DNA from: Treponema sp. Marseille-Q3903
GTDB taxonomy: Bacteria; Spirochaetota; Spirochaetia; Treponematales; Treponemataceae
NCBI RefSeq assembly: GCF_014334335.1
Contig: NZ_JACSEU010000001.1
Coordinates: 744,001-808,000 of the forward strand
Direction: 5' to 3'
Length of the DNA: 64,000 bases
Under the pieces are notes generated by a model. It worked only from the letters and a program-made list of their open reading frames with translations, was not told the DNA's origin and did no database searches. Positions within the stretch are counted from its first letter, which is position 1. The number at the start of each line of letters is the position of its first letter. The translations under genes and the position numbers were made by a program. This document shows, one piece after another, positions 25,228 to 35,100 of the stretch.

Positions 25228-26613
25228 ATGTGTAAAAATGAAATTCCGTATAAAATCTACCTTTCTGAAAAAGAACTCCCAATCGCATGGTACAATGTCC
25301 GTGCGGAGATGAAGAATAAACCTGCACCGCTTTTGAATCCCGAAACGCATAAACAAATCGGATTGAATGAGCTCTCACAAATTTTTTGTGAAGAGCTTGC
25401 AAAGCAAGAATTAAACGATACCGATAAATGGATAGAGATTCCTGAAGATATACGAAAATTCTATAAAATGTTCCGTCCGTCGCCGCTTATACGCGCATAT
25501 TGCCTTGAAGAACAGCTTGGTACTCCTGCAAAGATTTATTATAAATTTGAAGGCAACAACACCAGCGGCAGCCATAAACTGAATTCTGCGATTGCACAAG
25601 CTTATTACGCAAAAAAGCAGGGCTTAAAAGGAGTTACGACAGAAACCGGCGCTGGGCAGTGGGGAACGGCTCTTTCTATGGCTTGTGCATATTTTGGATT
25701 AGATTGCCGTGTGTTTATGGTAAAATGTTCTTATGAGCAAAAACCGTTCCGCCGAGAGGTTATGCGCACATACGGCGCAAGCGTGACGCCTTCTCCGTCT
25801 GACACGACAAAAGTTGGCCGCAAGATTTTGGAGCGGTTTCCGGGAACTTCGGGAAGTCTTGGGTGTGCAATTTCCGAGGCTGTCGAAGCTGCCCTTTCCG
25901 AAGACGGCTATCGTTATGTACTTGGAAGTGTTCTTTCGCAAGTTTTGATTCATCAGACTGTTATTGGTCTTGAAGCAATGACAGCGCTCGATAAATACGG
26001 CGTAAATCCAGACATAATAATAGGCTGTGCCGGCGGCGGTTCTAATTTGGGCGGACTTATATCTCCGTTTATGGGACGAAAACTTCGCGGAGAAGCTGAT
26101 TACCGTTTTATTGCCGTTGAACCGGCATCTTGCCCGAGTTTTACACGTGGGAAATTTGCATACGACTACTGCGATACTGGACATGTAACGCCGCTTGCAA
26201 AAATGTATACGCTTGGCTCGAATTTTATTCCTTCTGCAAATCATTCCGGCGGTTTGCGCTACCACGGAATGAGTTCGATTTTATCACAGCTTTATGACGA
26301 TAAACTGATTGAAGCTCGTTCGGTGACGCAAACGGAAGTTTTTGAAGCTGCCCGGCAATTTGCCAGAATCGAGGGTATTCTTCCCGCTCCGGAAAGCAGC
26401 CATGCAATACGTGCTGCAATCGATGAAGCTTTAAAATGCAAGAAAACAGGTGAAGAAAAAACAATTTTATTCGGACTTACCGGTACCGGATATTTTGATA
26501 TGGCTGCGTATCAAGCGTTTAATGATGGGAAGATGAGAGATTATGTTCCGTCCGAAGCTGATTTGAAAAATGGTTTCGACGGTATTCCGCATTTTCCCGG
26601 AAATGATTTTTAA
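25228..26613 (+). CDS. trpB: Tryptophan synthase beta chain-like protein, TrpB2 type
   Basis: A 461-aa PLP enzyme, longer than canonical TrpB (about 400 aa), with the extended N-terminus of the TrpB2 class. The PLP lysine is in NNTSGSHKLNSAIAQAY; the TGAGQWGTA and GCAGGGSNLGG phosphate-binding loops and a C-terminal LTGTGYFDM follow. It joins indole and serine to make tryptophan. No trpA or other trp gene is adjacent, so salvage of environmental indole is more likely than a full pathway. AGGAGG precedes ATG. Confidence 0.9.
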   Translation: MCKNEIPYKIYLSEKELPIAWYNVRAEMKNKPAPLLNPETHKQIGLNELSQIFCEELAKQELNDTDKWIEIPEDIRKFYKMFRPSPLIRAYCLEEQLGTPAKIYYKFEGNNTSGSHKLNSAIAQAYYAKKQGLKGVTTETGAGQWGTALSMACAYFGLDCRVFMVKCSYEQKPFRREVMRTYGASVTPSPSDTTKVGRKILERFPGTSGSLGCAISEAVEAALSEDGYRYVLGSVLSQVLIHQTVIGLEAMTALDKYGVNPDIIIGCAGGGSNLGGLISPFMGRKLRGEADYRFIAVEPASCPSFTRGKFAYDYCDTGHVTPLAKMYTLGSNFIPSANHSGGLRYHGMSSILSQLYDDKLIEARSVTQTEVFEAARQFARIEGILPAPESSHAIRAAIDEALKCKKTGEEKTILFGLTGTGYFDMAAYQAFNDGKMRDYVPSEADLKNGFDGIPHFPGNDF

Positions 26614-26665
26614 TGTTGTCCGATAAATCCGATAAAGTGGAGAGAGTTGAATTGAGGTTTGCTTT

Positions 26666-27187
26666 ATGGAAGAAAAGAGTTTTAACTCAAAACGTGTTAT
26701 CATAGCCGGAGCCGGAATTTCAGGTTTAACGGCAGGTATTTATGCACGCCGCTTTGGATTTGATGTTACGATTCTTGAAAGCCATAATATTCCAGGCGGA
26801 CTTTCTACAGCGTGGAAACGCAAAGGTTATCTTTTTGAAGGTGGAATGCACTGGCTTACAGGCTTTTCCGAAGAAATGCCACTCAACAGGATATGGAAAG
26901 AGACAGGTGCGCTTCAAGAAAATAATCCGATATTCAATGCCGCATCTTTTGTATACACGCTGGCAGCTATAACATGCTTGATGTTGGGAAGCAGCTATGA
27001 ATATTGGAAAAAATCAAAAGATGACGGTTCTTACAATCGGAAAAAGCAAGATTTAATAGACAGATTTGTTTCGGTTCTCTGTGAATTTTTACCGGAGATA
27101 AAGTCAAAGATAGAGGTGACCGATGCGGCAACTGTCAGAAAGGCAGCACAATATCTTTGTAGAGACGACGACGTGGAATTCATATAG
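26666..27187 (+). pseudogene. Internally deleted FAD-dependent (phytoene desaturase-like) oxidoreductase
   Basis: Residues 1-95 are a normal CrtI-like N-terminus: VIIAGAGISGLTAGIYARR, GGLSTAWKRKGYLFEGGMHW. The frame then jumps to SSYEYWKKSKDDG and FLPEIKSKIEVTDAAT, which in full proteins (near 500 aa) lies well past residue 300. It ends without the final FAD-binding part. About half of the gene has therefore been lost in frame, and the product cannot bind FAD normally. GAGG lies 8 nt before ATG, so it may still be translated. It follows trpB by 52 nt. Confidence 0.7.
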
Positions 27188-27281
27188 ATTTTCATTTGAC
27201 TTATGCCAGATGTTTATATATGATTTTAACATTGTTGCAACGTCCTTTCGTTTTCAGCTATAAAATTTTCAGGTGTACTCG

Positions 27282-29009
27282 ATGAAAAAATATTTTTCCT
27301 TTCTTTTTACTGCAGTAGTTTTATTTACAACGATAAGTTGTTTCTATCAACCTTTGATATGTAATGTCTCTTATGATACGCAAGACAGCGGAAAACAATT
27401 TCCTGCCATCAGTGTAAGTTACGGTTCAAAATTGACTGATGCGCAGCTTCCAAATCTTAGTGCGGACGGGAAACTTTTTTGCGGCTGGTACAAAGAAAGC
27501 GGATGCACAACAAAATGGAACAAAGACACCGACACAGTCACCAAAGATATAACGCTCTACGCAAAGTGGCAAAATGCGTCACCGCTTATTCCTCTCGTGC
27601 CGTCTACTGAAGTTTTTACTGTAACATTCAACACGCGCGGGCTTTCGGCTGCACCCTCAGAGATTAAAGTTGCAAACGGAGAGACGATTTCAACCATGCC
27701 GGCAAATCCTACTCATTTTACTTGGGACTTTGAAGGCTGGTACAAAGATAAAAAGAACACTCAAATGTGGGACACTGCGTCCGACAAGGTAACAAAAAAT
27801 ATTACGCTCTACACAAAATGGAAGCCGAAATCCATTGGTGAAACTGATTTATGGAAAAGCAAAACAGACCGCCCCGACGACTATTACAGAATCCCCGCAT
27901 TTGCTGAAACAAAAGACGGCACGCTGCTCGCTGTAACAGATTTGCGGTACAAACATGCGGCGGACGTTGGTGAATACGATGAGTGGGGCGGGTTTAGACC
28001 GTTTCACCCGCGACATATTCATAGAATTGATTTAATCTTAAAACGCTCTTTAGATTACGGCAAAAGTTGGTCTTCTCTCGACACTAATCTTACAAACGTT
28101 CCGGAAACGCCCGAATACGGATGCGGAGATGCCGCTATTGTAGCAGACAGAGATTCCGACGAAGTTCTTATCATTCATGTAAAAGGCAATGTACGCTATC
28201 AAGATGGCAAACAAAATGTCGCAATGTTGAAATCTTCCGACGGCGGGAACTCTTTTACTCCGACAGACATAACCGACCAAATATACGGAATGAACGCATC
28301 TTGGCAGCGTATGTTTGTTACGTCAGGGAAAATACACCAGTCCCGATTTGTTAAAGTCGATAAATACTACCGCATATACGCGGCGCCTTTGATTGGAGAT
28401 TTTGGCAATACTGTTATATATTCGGACGACTTCGGAGACACGTGGAAAGTGCTCGGCGGCGATGCAACAGTAAAGCCAATTCCATCTGGAGACGAGGCGA
28501 AAGTTGAAGAACTTCCCGACGGAAGAGTTATTCTTTCAAGCCGCTTCGGAAACGGAAGGTATATAAATATTTTTACCTACACAAACAAAAATACGGGAGA
28601 GGGAAATTGGGGAACAGCTTCTCACTTGCAGTTAGGAAACGACGGCGGAACAAACGGAGAACTTCTGATTGTGAAAGCGTGTGCGGTAAACGATAAAACA
28701 CCTGTTTATCTTGCATTGCAATCTATCCCTGCGGCAAGCGGTCGAAATAATGTAACAATATACTGGCGCACAATCACGGAGAACGTATCTCTTGATGAGT
28801 TTGTAACCGGCAGTGAATGGCGGCAATATCAAATCCATACCGGTTCAAGCGCATATTCAACGATGATTCAGCAAAAAGACGGACGAATCGGATTTTTATA
28901 TGAACACAATGCGAAAAGTTCTCCTGCCGGTTACGACATTTGCTACAAAAGTCTCACGATAAGTGATATCACCGGCGAGCAATACGAAGCTGCGTTTTTG
29001 ACACAATGA
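27282..29009 (+). CDS. Exo-sialidase lipoprotein (GH33) with InlB-type repeats
   Basis: A 575-aa lipoprotein with lipobox TISC. Two Listeria-Bacteroides (InlB B-type) repeats follow, each ending like FCGWYKESGCTTKW and ITLYAKW, at about residues 30-95 and 110-180. The catalytic domain from about 195 has the YYRIP Arg motif and Asp boxes SLDYGKSW, SSDGGNSF and SDDFGDTW, with GRIGFLYE near the end as the nucleophile region. GH33 enzymes remove terminal sialic acid from host glycans. ATG 27282 has AGG 8 nt upstream; a GTG 9 nt earlier is less likely. With the IdeS-like protease it points to a host-associated lifestyle. Confidence 0.88.
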   Translation: MKKYFSFLFTAVVLFTTISCFYQPLICNVSYDTQDSGKQFPAISVSYGSKLTDAQLPNLSADGKLFCGWYKESGCTTKWNKDTDTVTKDITLYAKWQNASPLIPLVPSTEVFTVTFNTRGLSAAPSEIKVANGETISTMPANPTHFTWDFEGWYKDKKNTQMWDTASDKVTKNITLYTKWKPKSIGETDLWKSKTDRPDDYYRIPAFAETKDGTLLAVTDLRYKHAADVGEYDEWGGFRPFHPRHIHRIDLILKRSLDYGKSWSSLDTNLTNVPETPEYGCGDAAIVADRDSDEVLIIHVKGNVRYQDGKQNVAMLKSSDGGNSFTPTDITDQIYGMNASWQRMFVTSGKIHQSRFVKVDKYYRIYAAPLIGDFGNTVIYSDDFGDTWKVLGGDATVKPIPSGDEAKVEELPDGRVILSSRFGNGRYINIFTYTNKNTGEGNWGTASHLQLGNDGGTNGELLIVKACAVNDKTPVYLALQSIPAASGRNNVTIYWRTITENVSLDEFVTGSEWRQYQIHTGSSAYSTMIQQKDGRIGFLYEHNAKSSPAGYDICYKSLTISDITGEQYEAAFLTQ

Positions 29010-29058
29010 TGTTTTTAGCCGTAATGTGCTAAGTTAAACTAAAATATTTGGAGTTGCA

Positions 29059-31797
29059 ATGTCACATTTTCTTTACACAATCATAATTTATCCGCTGTAT
29101 GCGCTGATTGAATGTATCTTTTCGCTTTTCAGCAAAATTACCGGAAACACAGGAATTTCTGTCATCGGGGTCAGTATCGGTGTTACTCTTTTTTGCCTGC
29201 CGTTGTATGCTGTTGCGGAAAAGTTACAGGAAGCGGAGCGCAAAAAACAAAAATCAATGCAGCCTATGCTCGAGAGGATTAAAGCGTCGTTTACCGGCGA
29301 CGAGCGCTATATGATGACGACAGCTTATTACAAAGAATGCCGTTACAATCCTGTGATGGCGCTGCGTTCTATATTCGGGCTTTTGATTCAGATTCCGTTT
29401 TTCATCGCCGCATATACATTTTTGTCGCACTTGCCATCTCTAAAAGGAGCTTCATTTTTATTTATCAAAGATATGGGAGCTCAGGATGCGTTGTTTAAAA
29501 TCGGCAGTTTTCCCGTAAATGTTCTCCCGATCGCTATGACTTTGATAAATATTGTCTCAGGCATAATCTACACGAAAGGTTTAATGCTCAAAGATAAACT
29601 ACAAGTCTTTGTTACAGCTCTTGTTTTTCTTGTGATTTTGTATCCGTCTCCCGCAGGTCTTGTACTTTACTGGACGATGAATAACGTCTTCAGTATGGTA
29701 AAAAACATTTTTTATAAACTTAAAAATCCTCTAAAAGTTTTTTGGATTTGCACGTGCGTTGGAGCGGTACTTTCCGCTGTGTATATTTTGTTTGTTTTTT
29801 CTTCAAAGATGCAGTACAAAGTTGTTTTCTTGTTGGGAGCTGTGTTAATCATTTTCTTGCCGCAGGTTGTGAAAGCTGTTCAAAAACTGCTTGACGGAAC
29901 GCTTTCTTGTATTGTTGAAAATGCAAGGGTTCGCCATACGTTGTATCTTGTTTCGTGTGGTGTGCTGTTTTTACTTTCAGGTACAGTGATACCGTCGTCT
30001 CTTATCGCATCTTCTCCAGCCGAGTTCGCAGGAATCGGTGAGCATGCAAATCCGTTGTATTTTATTGGAAATACAGGATTGCAAGCTGCGGGAATTTTCT
30101 TATTTTGGGCACCTTGTGTTTACTTTTTGTTCGGGAAAAAAGTTCAGACTGTTCTTGCATTTGTAATGACTGCTTTCGTGTATTGTGCGCTAGCCAATTC
30201 GTATATTTTTATGCTCAGCTATGGAGATGTGTCATCGTCTCTTTCGTTTTTGAATGCTACCGATTTTAAGGTGATTTCGTTCCTGTCTCTTGTCAATGTT
30301 TTTGTCCTAATTGCGTTGTTCTGTGCACTGCCGTTTTTTATAAAATTGAGAAATGCTAAGGTTTTAATATCTCTTTCTTCGATTTTTGCGCTTGCGCTTG
30401 GAGCTGTGTCTATTGCAAACATATTTTCGATTTCAAAAGCATACTCCGAATACAAAAAAGCAGGTAATGCACAGATATCTGCTTCTATTGAGCCGATTTT
30501 TCATCTTTCAAAAAATCATCAAAACGTAGTGCTTTTTATGTTTGACCGCGCTCAAAGTCAATATATCGACGAAATGTTTAATGAAGATCCATCTCTTTAC
30601 GAAAAATACAGCGGCTTTGTTTTTTACAATAATGTCGTTTCTTTTAACGGACACACTCTTCAAGGAGCGCCGGGATTGTACGGCGGTTACGAATATACAC
30701 CGCTTGAAATGAACCGCCGCTCAGATGTTCCGCTCGTCAAAAAAAATAATGAAGCTCTTTTGATGTTGCCGCGTATTTTTACCGAGCAAAAAGGATTTTC
30801 AGCAGCAATAACAGACCCTTCGTGGGGAAACTATGCAGGATTTTGCGATTTGAGTTTTATCAGTCCGTTCCCTAAAATCAACGGTTACCAGACCATCGGG
30901 CGCTATTCGGCGTTGTGGAAAAAAGAGCACTGGACGGAGGGTGGCATTGGAGACGATGGAAAAATTCTTGAACGCAATCTTTTGTTTTTCAGTTTTTTTA
31001 GACAGTCGCCGATTGCACTGCGTCAAATGCTTTATAAAAAAGGGACGTACTGGAGTTCTGATTCAGAATCTGGCAACGTAAAAATCGTTCTAGACAATTA
31101 TTCTGCGCTCGATTATTTGAAGCGGCTGACATCTATCTCCGATACTGAAAACGGTTCTTATGTCTGTATGGTTAATGAGCTTACTCATGAAAATCTTTTA
31201 TTACAGGCACCTGATTATATTCCTGTAAAAAAAGTCACGAATAAAGGAACTTCAAAATACAAAGAAAACCTTGATTATCACACGCAGATTGCAGCGTTAA
31301 AAATGCTAGGCTCGTGGCTTGATTTCTTGAAGGAAAACGGCATTTACGATAATACAAGAATTGTCATCGTTTCCGACCACGGCTGCAATGGGTATGAAGA
31401 TGATATTGAGCCTGATGCCGAGCTTGATTCACAAATTGCCGGAGGAAAATACGAAGGGCGAGGGCATTATCATCCATTGCTTTTATTTAAAGACTTCAAT
31501 GCGTCAGGAAAGCTTATCGAAGATGATACGTTTATGACAAATACCGACACTCCGAGCCTTCTGCTAAAAGGACTTGTTGAAAATCCTGTAAATCCGTTTA
31601 CGGGCAAGATAGTCCCGCTTGATACGCATGCGCTGAAAAAAGACGGTGTTATCATTTCTATAAGCGACCGACATCAGCCTGCTATGAACGGTAAATACAA
31701 ATTCAATATTCCTTATTCGCACTGGTGGAAGGTAAAAGACAATATTTTTAAGGCTTCCAGCTGGAGCCGTCCAACAGAAAAGGAGATTCAACAATGA
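29059..31797 (+). CDS. YidC/Oxa1 domain fused to an alkaline-phosphatase-superfamily (sulfatase-like) domain
   Basis: A 912-aa membrane protein. Residues 1-235 are a YidC/Oxa1 insertase domain with Arg103 in the conserved membrane groove (YNPVMALRSIFGLLIQIPFF) and SPAGLVLYWTMNNVFS. Residues 240-480 add several membrane spans. From about 490 to 870 there is a sulfatase/phosphotransferase domain: NVVLFMFDRAQ with metal ligand Asp496, candidate nucleophile Thr533, VIVSDHG (Asp773, His774) and GRGHYHP (His803, His805). Such domains move phosphoglycerol or phosphoethanolamine groups outside the membrane. The stop overlaps the next start (ATGA). Inference: it transfers or remodels a phospho-substituent on a surface glycolipid. 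The role of the YidC part is unknown. Confidence 0.85.
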   Translation: MSHFLYTIIIYPLYALIECIFSLFSKITGNTGISVIGVSIGVTLFCLPLYAVAEKLQEAERKKQKSMQPMLERIKASFTGDERYMMTTAYYKECRYNPVMALRSIFGLLIQIPFFIAAYTFLSHLPSLKGASFLFIKDMGAQDALFKIGSFPVNVLPIAMTLINIVSGIIYTKGLMLKDKLQVFVTALVFLVILYPSPAGLVLYWTMNNVFSMVKNIFYKLKNPLKVFWICTCVGAVLSAVYILFVFSSKMQYKVVFLLGAVLIIFLPQVVKAVQKLLDGTLSCIVENARVRHTLYLVSCGVLFLLSGTVIPSSLIASSPAEFAGIGEHANPLYFIGNTGLQAAGIFLFWAPCVYFLFGKKVQTVLAFVMTAFVYCALANSYIFMLSYGDVSSSLSFLNATDFKVISFLSLVNVFVLIALFCALPFFIKLRNAKVLISLSSIFALALGAVSIANIFSISKAYSEYKKAGNAQISASIEPIFHLSKNHQNVVLFMFDRAQSQYIDEMFNEDPSLYEKYSGFVFYNNVVSFNGHTLQGAPGLYGGYEYTPLEMNRRSDVPLVKKNNEALLMLPRIFTEQKGFSAAITDPSWGNYAGFCDLSFISPFPKINGYQTIGRYSALWKKEHWTEGGIGDDGKILERNLLFFSFFRQSPIALRQMLYKKGTYWSSDSESGNVKIVLDNYSALDYLKRLTSISDTENGSYVCMVNELTHENLLLQAPDYIPVKKVTNKGTSKYKENLDYHTQIAALKMLGSWLDFLKENGIYDNTRIVIVSDHGCNGYEDDIEPDAELDSQIAGGKYEGRGHYHPLLLFKDFNASGKLIEDDTFMTNTDTPSLLLKGLVENPVNPFTGKIVPLDTHALKKDGVIISISDRHQPAMNGKYKFNIPYSHWWKVKDNIFKASSWSRPTEKEIQQ

Positions 31798-33044
31798 CCC
31801 AACCGTTTTTATATATCGACCCGGGAACGGGCAGCATGCTCTTTTCGATTCTTATCGGAGCGGCTGCAACTCTGTTCTTTTTGAGCAGAGCGGTACTTTT
31901 AAAATTCAAAGTGTTTTTATCAGGCAAAAAAAGCGGTATTGATACGACAGATGCTACGTTAAAAAAATATGTCGTTTATGTTGAAGGGAAACAGTACAGA
32001 AATATTTTTAAGCCGATTGCCGACGAATTTGAAAAACGGAAAATACCTTTGACTTATTACACTTCTGCAAAAGATGACGCAGTATTCGACGAGAAATATG
32101 AATTTGTAAAGCCTGAGTTTATCGGGGAAGGCAATGCGGCGTTTGCGCGCCTCAATATGATTTCTGCCGGAGTTGTTTTGATGACGACGCCTGGTCTGAA
32201 CGTCTATCAGATGAAGAGAAGCCGAAACGTAAAGCATTATTCTCACGTCTTACATGCTGTAAGCGACGCGACGATGTACCGCCTGTTCGGAATCGATTTT
32301 TTTGATTCTGTGCTTTTGTCCGGCGACTATCAAAAAAAAGACATACGAGCGCTTGAAAAAAAACGCGCTATTAATGAAAAAGAGCTTGTAACTGTCGGAT
32401 GTCCTTATTTGGACGTTCTCAAAGAGCGCATGGCGTCCATTCCACAAGAGGAAAATCACGTTTTCACTGTTCTCGTCTCACCGTCGTGGGGAAAAAGCGC
32501 GCTTCTTTTGCGCTACGGCGAAAAGCTTCTTGACCCGCTTGCGGCTACAGGCTGGCGCATTATCGTCCGTCCGCACCCGCAGTCGAAAAAGTCTGAAAGC
32601 GCGATGCTCGAAAAACTCACCGAAAAATATAAAAATACAGCGAATGTCGAATGGGACTACGAGCGCGACAATATTTATTCGATGAAAAAAGCCGACATTA
32701 TGATTTCAGATTTTTCAGGTATAATTTACGATTACGCATTTTTGTGTGATAAACCTGTCATGTACGTCAACGCTGACTTGGACTTACGCCCCTACGATGC
32801 ATACGACCTTGAAGACAACGGCAAAAAAATTTGGCAGTTTGAAACGCTCAAAAAAATCGGCGTGGAATTGAAAGAAGAGCATTTTTCTGATATAAAAAAC
32901 GTGATTATGCAGGCAGGAGACAGTGCGGAACTTGCAGCTGCTCGAAAAGCCGCAAAAGCAGAAGCGTGGCAGAACGAGGGAAGAGCAGGCGAGGCGATTG
33001 CGGACTTTATGATCGATACGCTGCGATACGATGAACCTCGATGA
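31794..33044 (+). CDS. CDP-glycerol glycerophosphotransferase-like (TagB/TagF) protein
   Basis: A 416-aa protein with one N-terminal membrane anchor (about residues 10-35) and a GT-B-like catalytic domain of the CDP-glycerol:glycerophosphotransferase family: VKHYSHVLHAVSD, VLVSPSWGKSA, IIVRPHPQSKK and MISDFSGIIYDYAFL. Family enzymes use CDP-activated donors to add glycerol or ribitol phosphate to polymers. Here the donor may instead be the CDP compound made by the next gene. It is translationally coupled to the YidC fusion. Confidence 0.88.
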   Translation: MTQPFLYIDPGTGSMLFSILIGAAATLFFLSRAVLLKFKVFLSGKKSGIDTTDATLKKYVVYVEGKQYRNIFKPIADEFEKRKIPLTYYTSAKDDAVFDEKYEFVKPEFIGEGNAAFARLNMISAGVVLMTTPGLNVYQMKRSRNVKHYSHVLHAVSDATMYRLFGIDFFDSVLLSGDYQKKDIRALEKKRAINEKELVTVGCPYLDVLKERMASIPQEENHVFTVLVSPSWGKSALLLRYGEKLLDPLAATGWRIIVRPHPQSKKSESAMLEKLTEKYKNTANVEWDYERDNIYSMKKADIMISDFSGIIYDYAFLCDKPVMYVNADLDLRPYDAYDLEDNGKKIWQFETLKKIGVELKEEHFSDIKNVIMQAGDSAELAAARKAAKAEAWQNEGRAGEAIADFMIDTLRYDEPR

Positions 33045-33132
33045 ATCGCTTGAACGGCGAAAAATGATGATAAGACAGCTGCTGTAAATCAGCGGACTGC
33101 CATATATACTTTTATAAAAACAGGAGAAATAT

Positions 33133-34959
33133 ATGCAGGCAATTATTCTGGCTGCGGGAATGGGAAAGCGGCTTAAATCTTATACGAAAGACGCTACAAA
33201 GTGCATGGTCAAAGTCAACGGAAAAACATTGATTGAATATACGATAGAGGCACTTACCGCAAACAAAATCGAGCGGCTTGTCGTCGTTGTCGGCTATAAA
33301 GGCGCACTTTTAAAAGATTTTATCGCATCAAAATTTAATGCGGAAAATCTAAACGGCATGAAAATCGACTACATCGAAAATCCTGTGTACGATACGACGA
33401 ATAATATTTATTCGCTGTTTCTTGCCGGAAGCGAGATGGCAAAAGACGATACGATTTTGCTTGAAAGCGATTTGATTTTTAAGCCTGAAATATTACAGTC
33501 GCTCATCGCCTCTCCCGACAAAAACCTTGCGGTTGTCTCTCCTTTTGAGGCATGGATGGACGGTACCTGCACGCTTCTTGACGAAAATCGCTGTATAACG
33601 GGAATGCTCGATAAAGTCCGCTTTAATTGGGCTGACACTGAGCATTATTATAAAACAGTTAACATTTATAAATTTTCCAAAGAGTTTTCCGAGCAGTATT
33701 ATCTGCCTTTCCTTGACGCATATCAAAAATCTTTCGGTAAAAACGAATATTACGAACAAGTCTTGAAAGTCATTTCGTTTTTATCGTCGTCATCACTAAA
33801 AGGACTTGTCGTAAGCGGCAGCGACTGGTACGAAATCGATGATCCGGCAGACCTTGCGATTGCGGAAGACCGCTTCAAAACGGGAATCGAAAAGTTGCAC
33901 AGCCTTGAAAAACGATACGGCGGCTACTGGCGTTTCCCGCAGATGAAAGATTTTTGTTACCTTGTAAATCCGTATTTTCCACCGAAAAAACTTGTAAGCG
34001 AAATGAAAGCGAATTTCCACGTCCTCATTACAGAATACCCGAGCGGAGCCGCCCAGCAAAGTCTCCTTGCGTCAAAAATATTCAACATCATGCCGGAGCA
34101 TATCGTCGTTGGAAACGGAGCGGCGGAACTTATTTCTTCTCTTGCAAAATATGTTGAAGGCAAAGTTGCAATTCCATTTCCGACGTTCAATGAATATCCG
34201 GAACGATTTACGCACGCGGAAGTTGTCCCTGTCCCGACCAATAGAGAAACATTTGTTTATTCGGTAGACGATATTTTAAAAACCGTGCGACAAACTGGTG
34301 CAAAGACAGTCCTTTTAATCAATCCTGATAATCCGACCGGCAATTTCTTAAAAAAAGGCGAAGTTCTTCATTTGTGTGAAGAATTAAAAAAGGACAACGT
34401 AACGATTATCTTTGACGAATCGTTTATCGACTTTGCGGATAAGGCGATACGCTACACGCTGCTCGACGAAGAAATTTTAAACGAATATCCGAATCTCATC
34501 GTCGTAAAATCGATCAGCAAAAGTTACGGTGTTCCGGGGCTCAGACTCGGCATTCTCGCTTCTTCCGACCCGGCGTATATTTCTCGTATTCGGAAAACGA
34601 ATGCCATCTGGAACATCAATTCGTTCGGTGAATATTTTTTGCAAATCTACGACAAGTACAACAAAACTTACGCGGTTGCTTGCGATGCTATTGCAGAAGA
34701 ACGCAGCAGGTTTATAAAAAGGCTTTCAGAAATTGAAGGCATTAAGGTTTTTCCGAGTGAGGCAAATTATGTTTTGTGCCGCCTAAACGGTATAAAAGCC
34801 GGAGAGCTCACAGTTTCTCTGCTTGAAAAATACAATATTTTTATCAAAGACCTTTCTTCAAAAAAAGGTTTTGAAAGCGGCGGCTATATCCGCCTTGCAG
34901 TTAGGAACAAAGAAGACAATGATGCGCTCATTGCGGCATTAAAAGATATTTTAGGTTGA
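33133..34959 (+). CDS. Bifunctional LicC/PntC-type cytidylyltransferase and PLP aminotransferase
   Basis: A 608-aa fusion. Residues 1-240 are a LicC-like nucleotidyltransferase (IILAAGMGKRLKSYTKDATK, YDTTNNIYSL, LLESDLIF). Residues 255-608 are a fold-type I aminotransferase (INPDNPTGN; PLP Lys463 in SKSYGVPGLRLG). PntC of Treponema denticola is known to couple cytidylyltransferase and aminotransferase activities for 2-aminoethylphosphonate. No PEP mutase is in this window, so phosphocholine, phosphoethanolamine or another amino-alcohol phosphate is equally possible. CAGGAGA precedes ATG. It closes the operon 88 nt after the transferase gene. Confidence 0.85.
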   Translation: MQAIILAAGMGKRLKSYTKDATKCMVKVNGKTLIEYTIEALTANKIERLVVVVGYKGALLKDFIASKFNAENLNGMKIDYIENPVYDTTNNIYSLFLAGSEMAKDDTILLESDLIFKPEILQSLIASPDKNLAVVSPFEAWMDGTCTLLDENRCITGMLDKVRFNWADTEHYYKTVNIYKFSKEFSEQYYLPFLDAYQKSFGKNEYYEQVLKVISFLSSSSLKGLVVSGSDWYEIDDPADLAIAEDRFKTGIEKLHSLEKRYGGYWRFPQMKDFCYLVNPYFPPKKLVSEMKANFHVLITEYPSGAAQQSLLASKIFNIMPEHIVVGNGAAELISSLAKYVEGKVAIPFPTFNEYPERFTHAEVVPVPTNRETFVYSVDDILKTVRQTGAKTVLLINPDNPTGNFLKKGEVLHLCEELKKDNVTIIFDESFIDFADKAIRYTLLDEEILNEYPNLIVVKSISKSYGVPGLRLGILASSDPAYISRIRKTNAIWNINSFGEYFLQIYDKYNKTYAVACDAIAEERSRFIKRLSEIEGIKVFPSEANYVLCRLNGIKAGELTVSLLEKYNIFIKDLSSKKGFESGGYIRLAVRNKEDNDALIAALKDILG

Positions 34960-35056
34960 ATGTAGGGCACCGCTAAAATCTATACAGTAAGTTTTTAACG
35001 ATGCCATTTCATTTTGCCACATGAAAATTACTCCGATTAATTTACATGCGGCCATG

Positions 35057-35083
35057 CTCTCTCGCTTTTGAGGGAGTTTCCTT
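35057..35083 (+). terminator. Probable terminator after the surface-decoration operon
   Basis: CTCTCTC (35057-35063) pairs with GAGGGAG (35070-35076, one G-U) around a 6-nt loop, followed by TTTCCTT. Confidence 0.45.
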
Positions 35084-35100
35084 GCAGTGGATAGCTTCTA

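Noticed and set aside
25069-34976. A 14-bp sequence (TTAGCGGTGCCCTA) at 25069-25082 recurs inverted at 34963-34976, both intergenic
   Set aside because: Several exact 14-mer inverted matches are expected by chance in 64 kb, and the match does not extend on either side.
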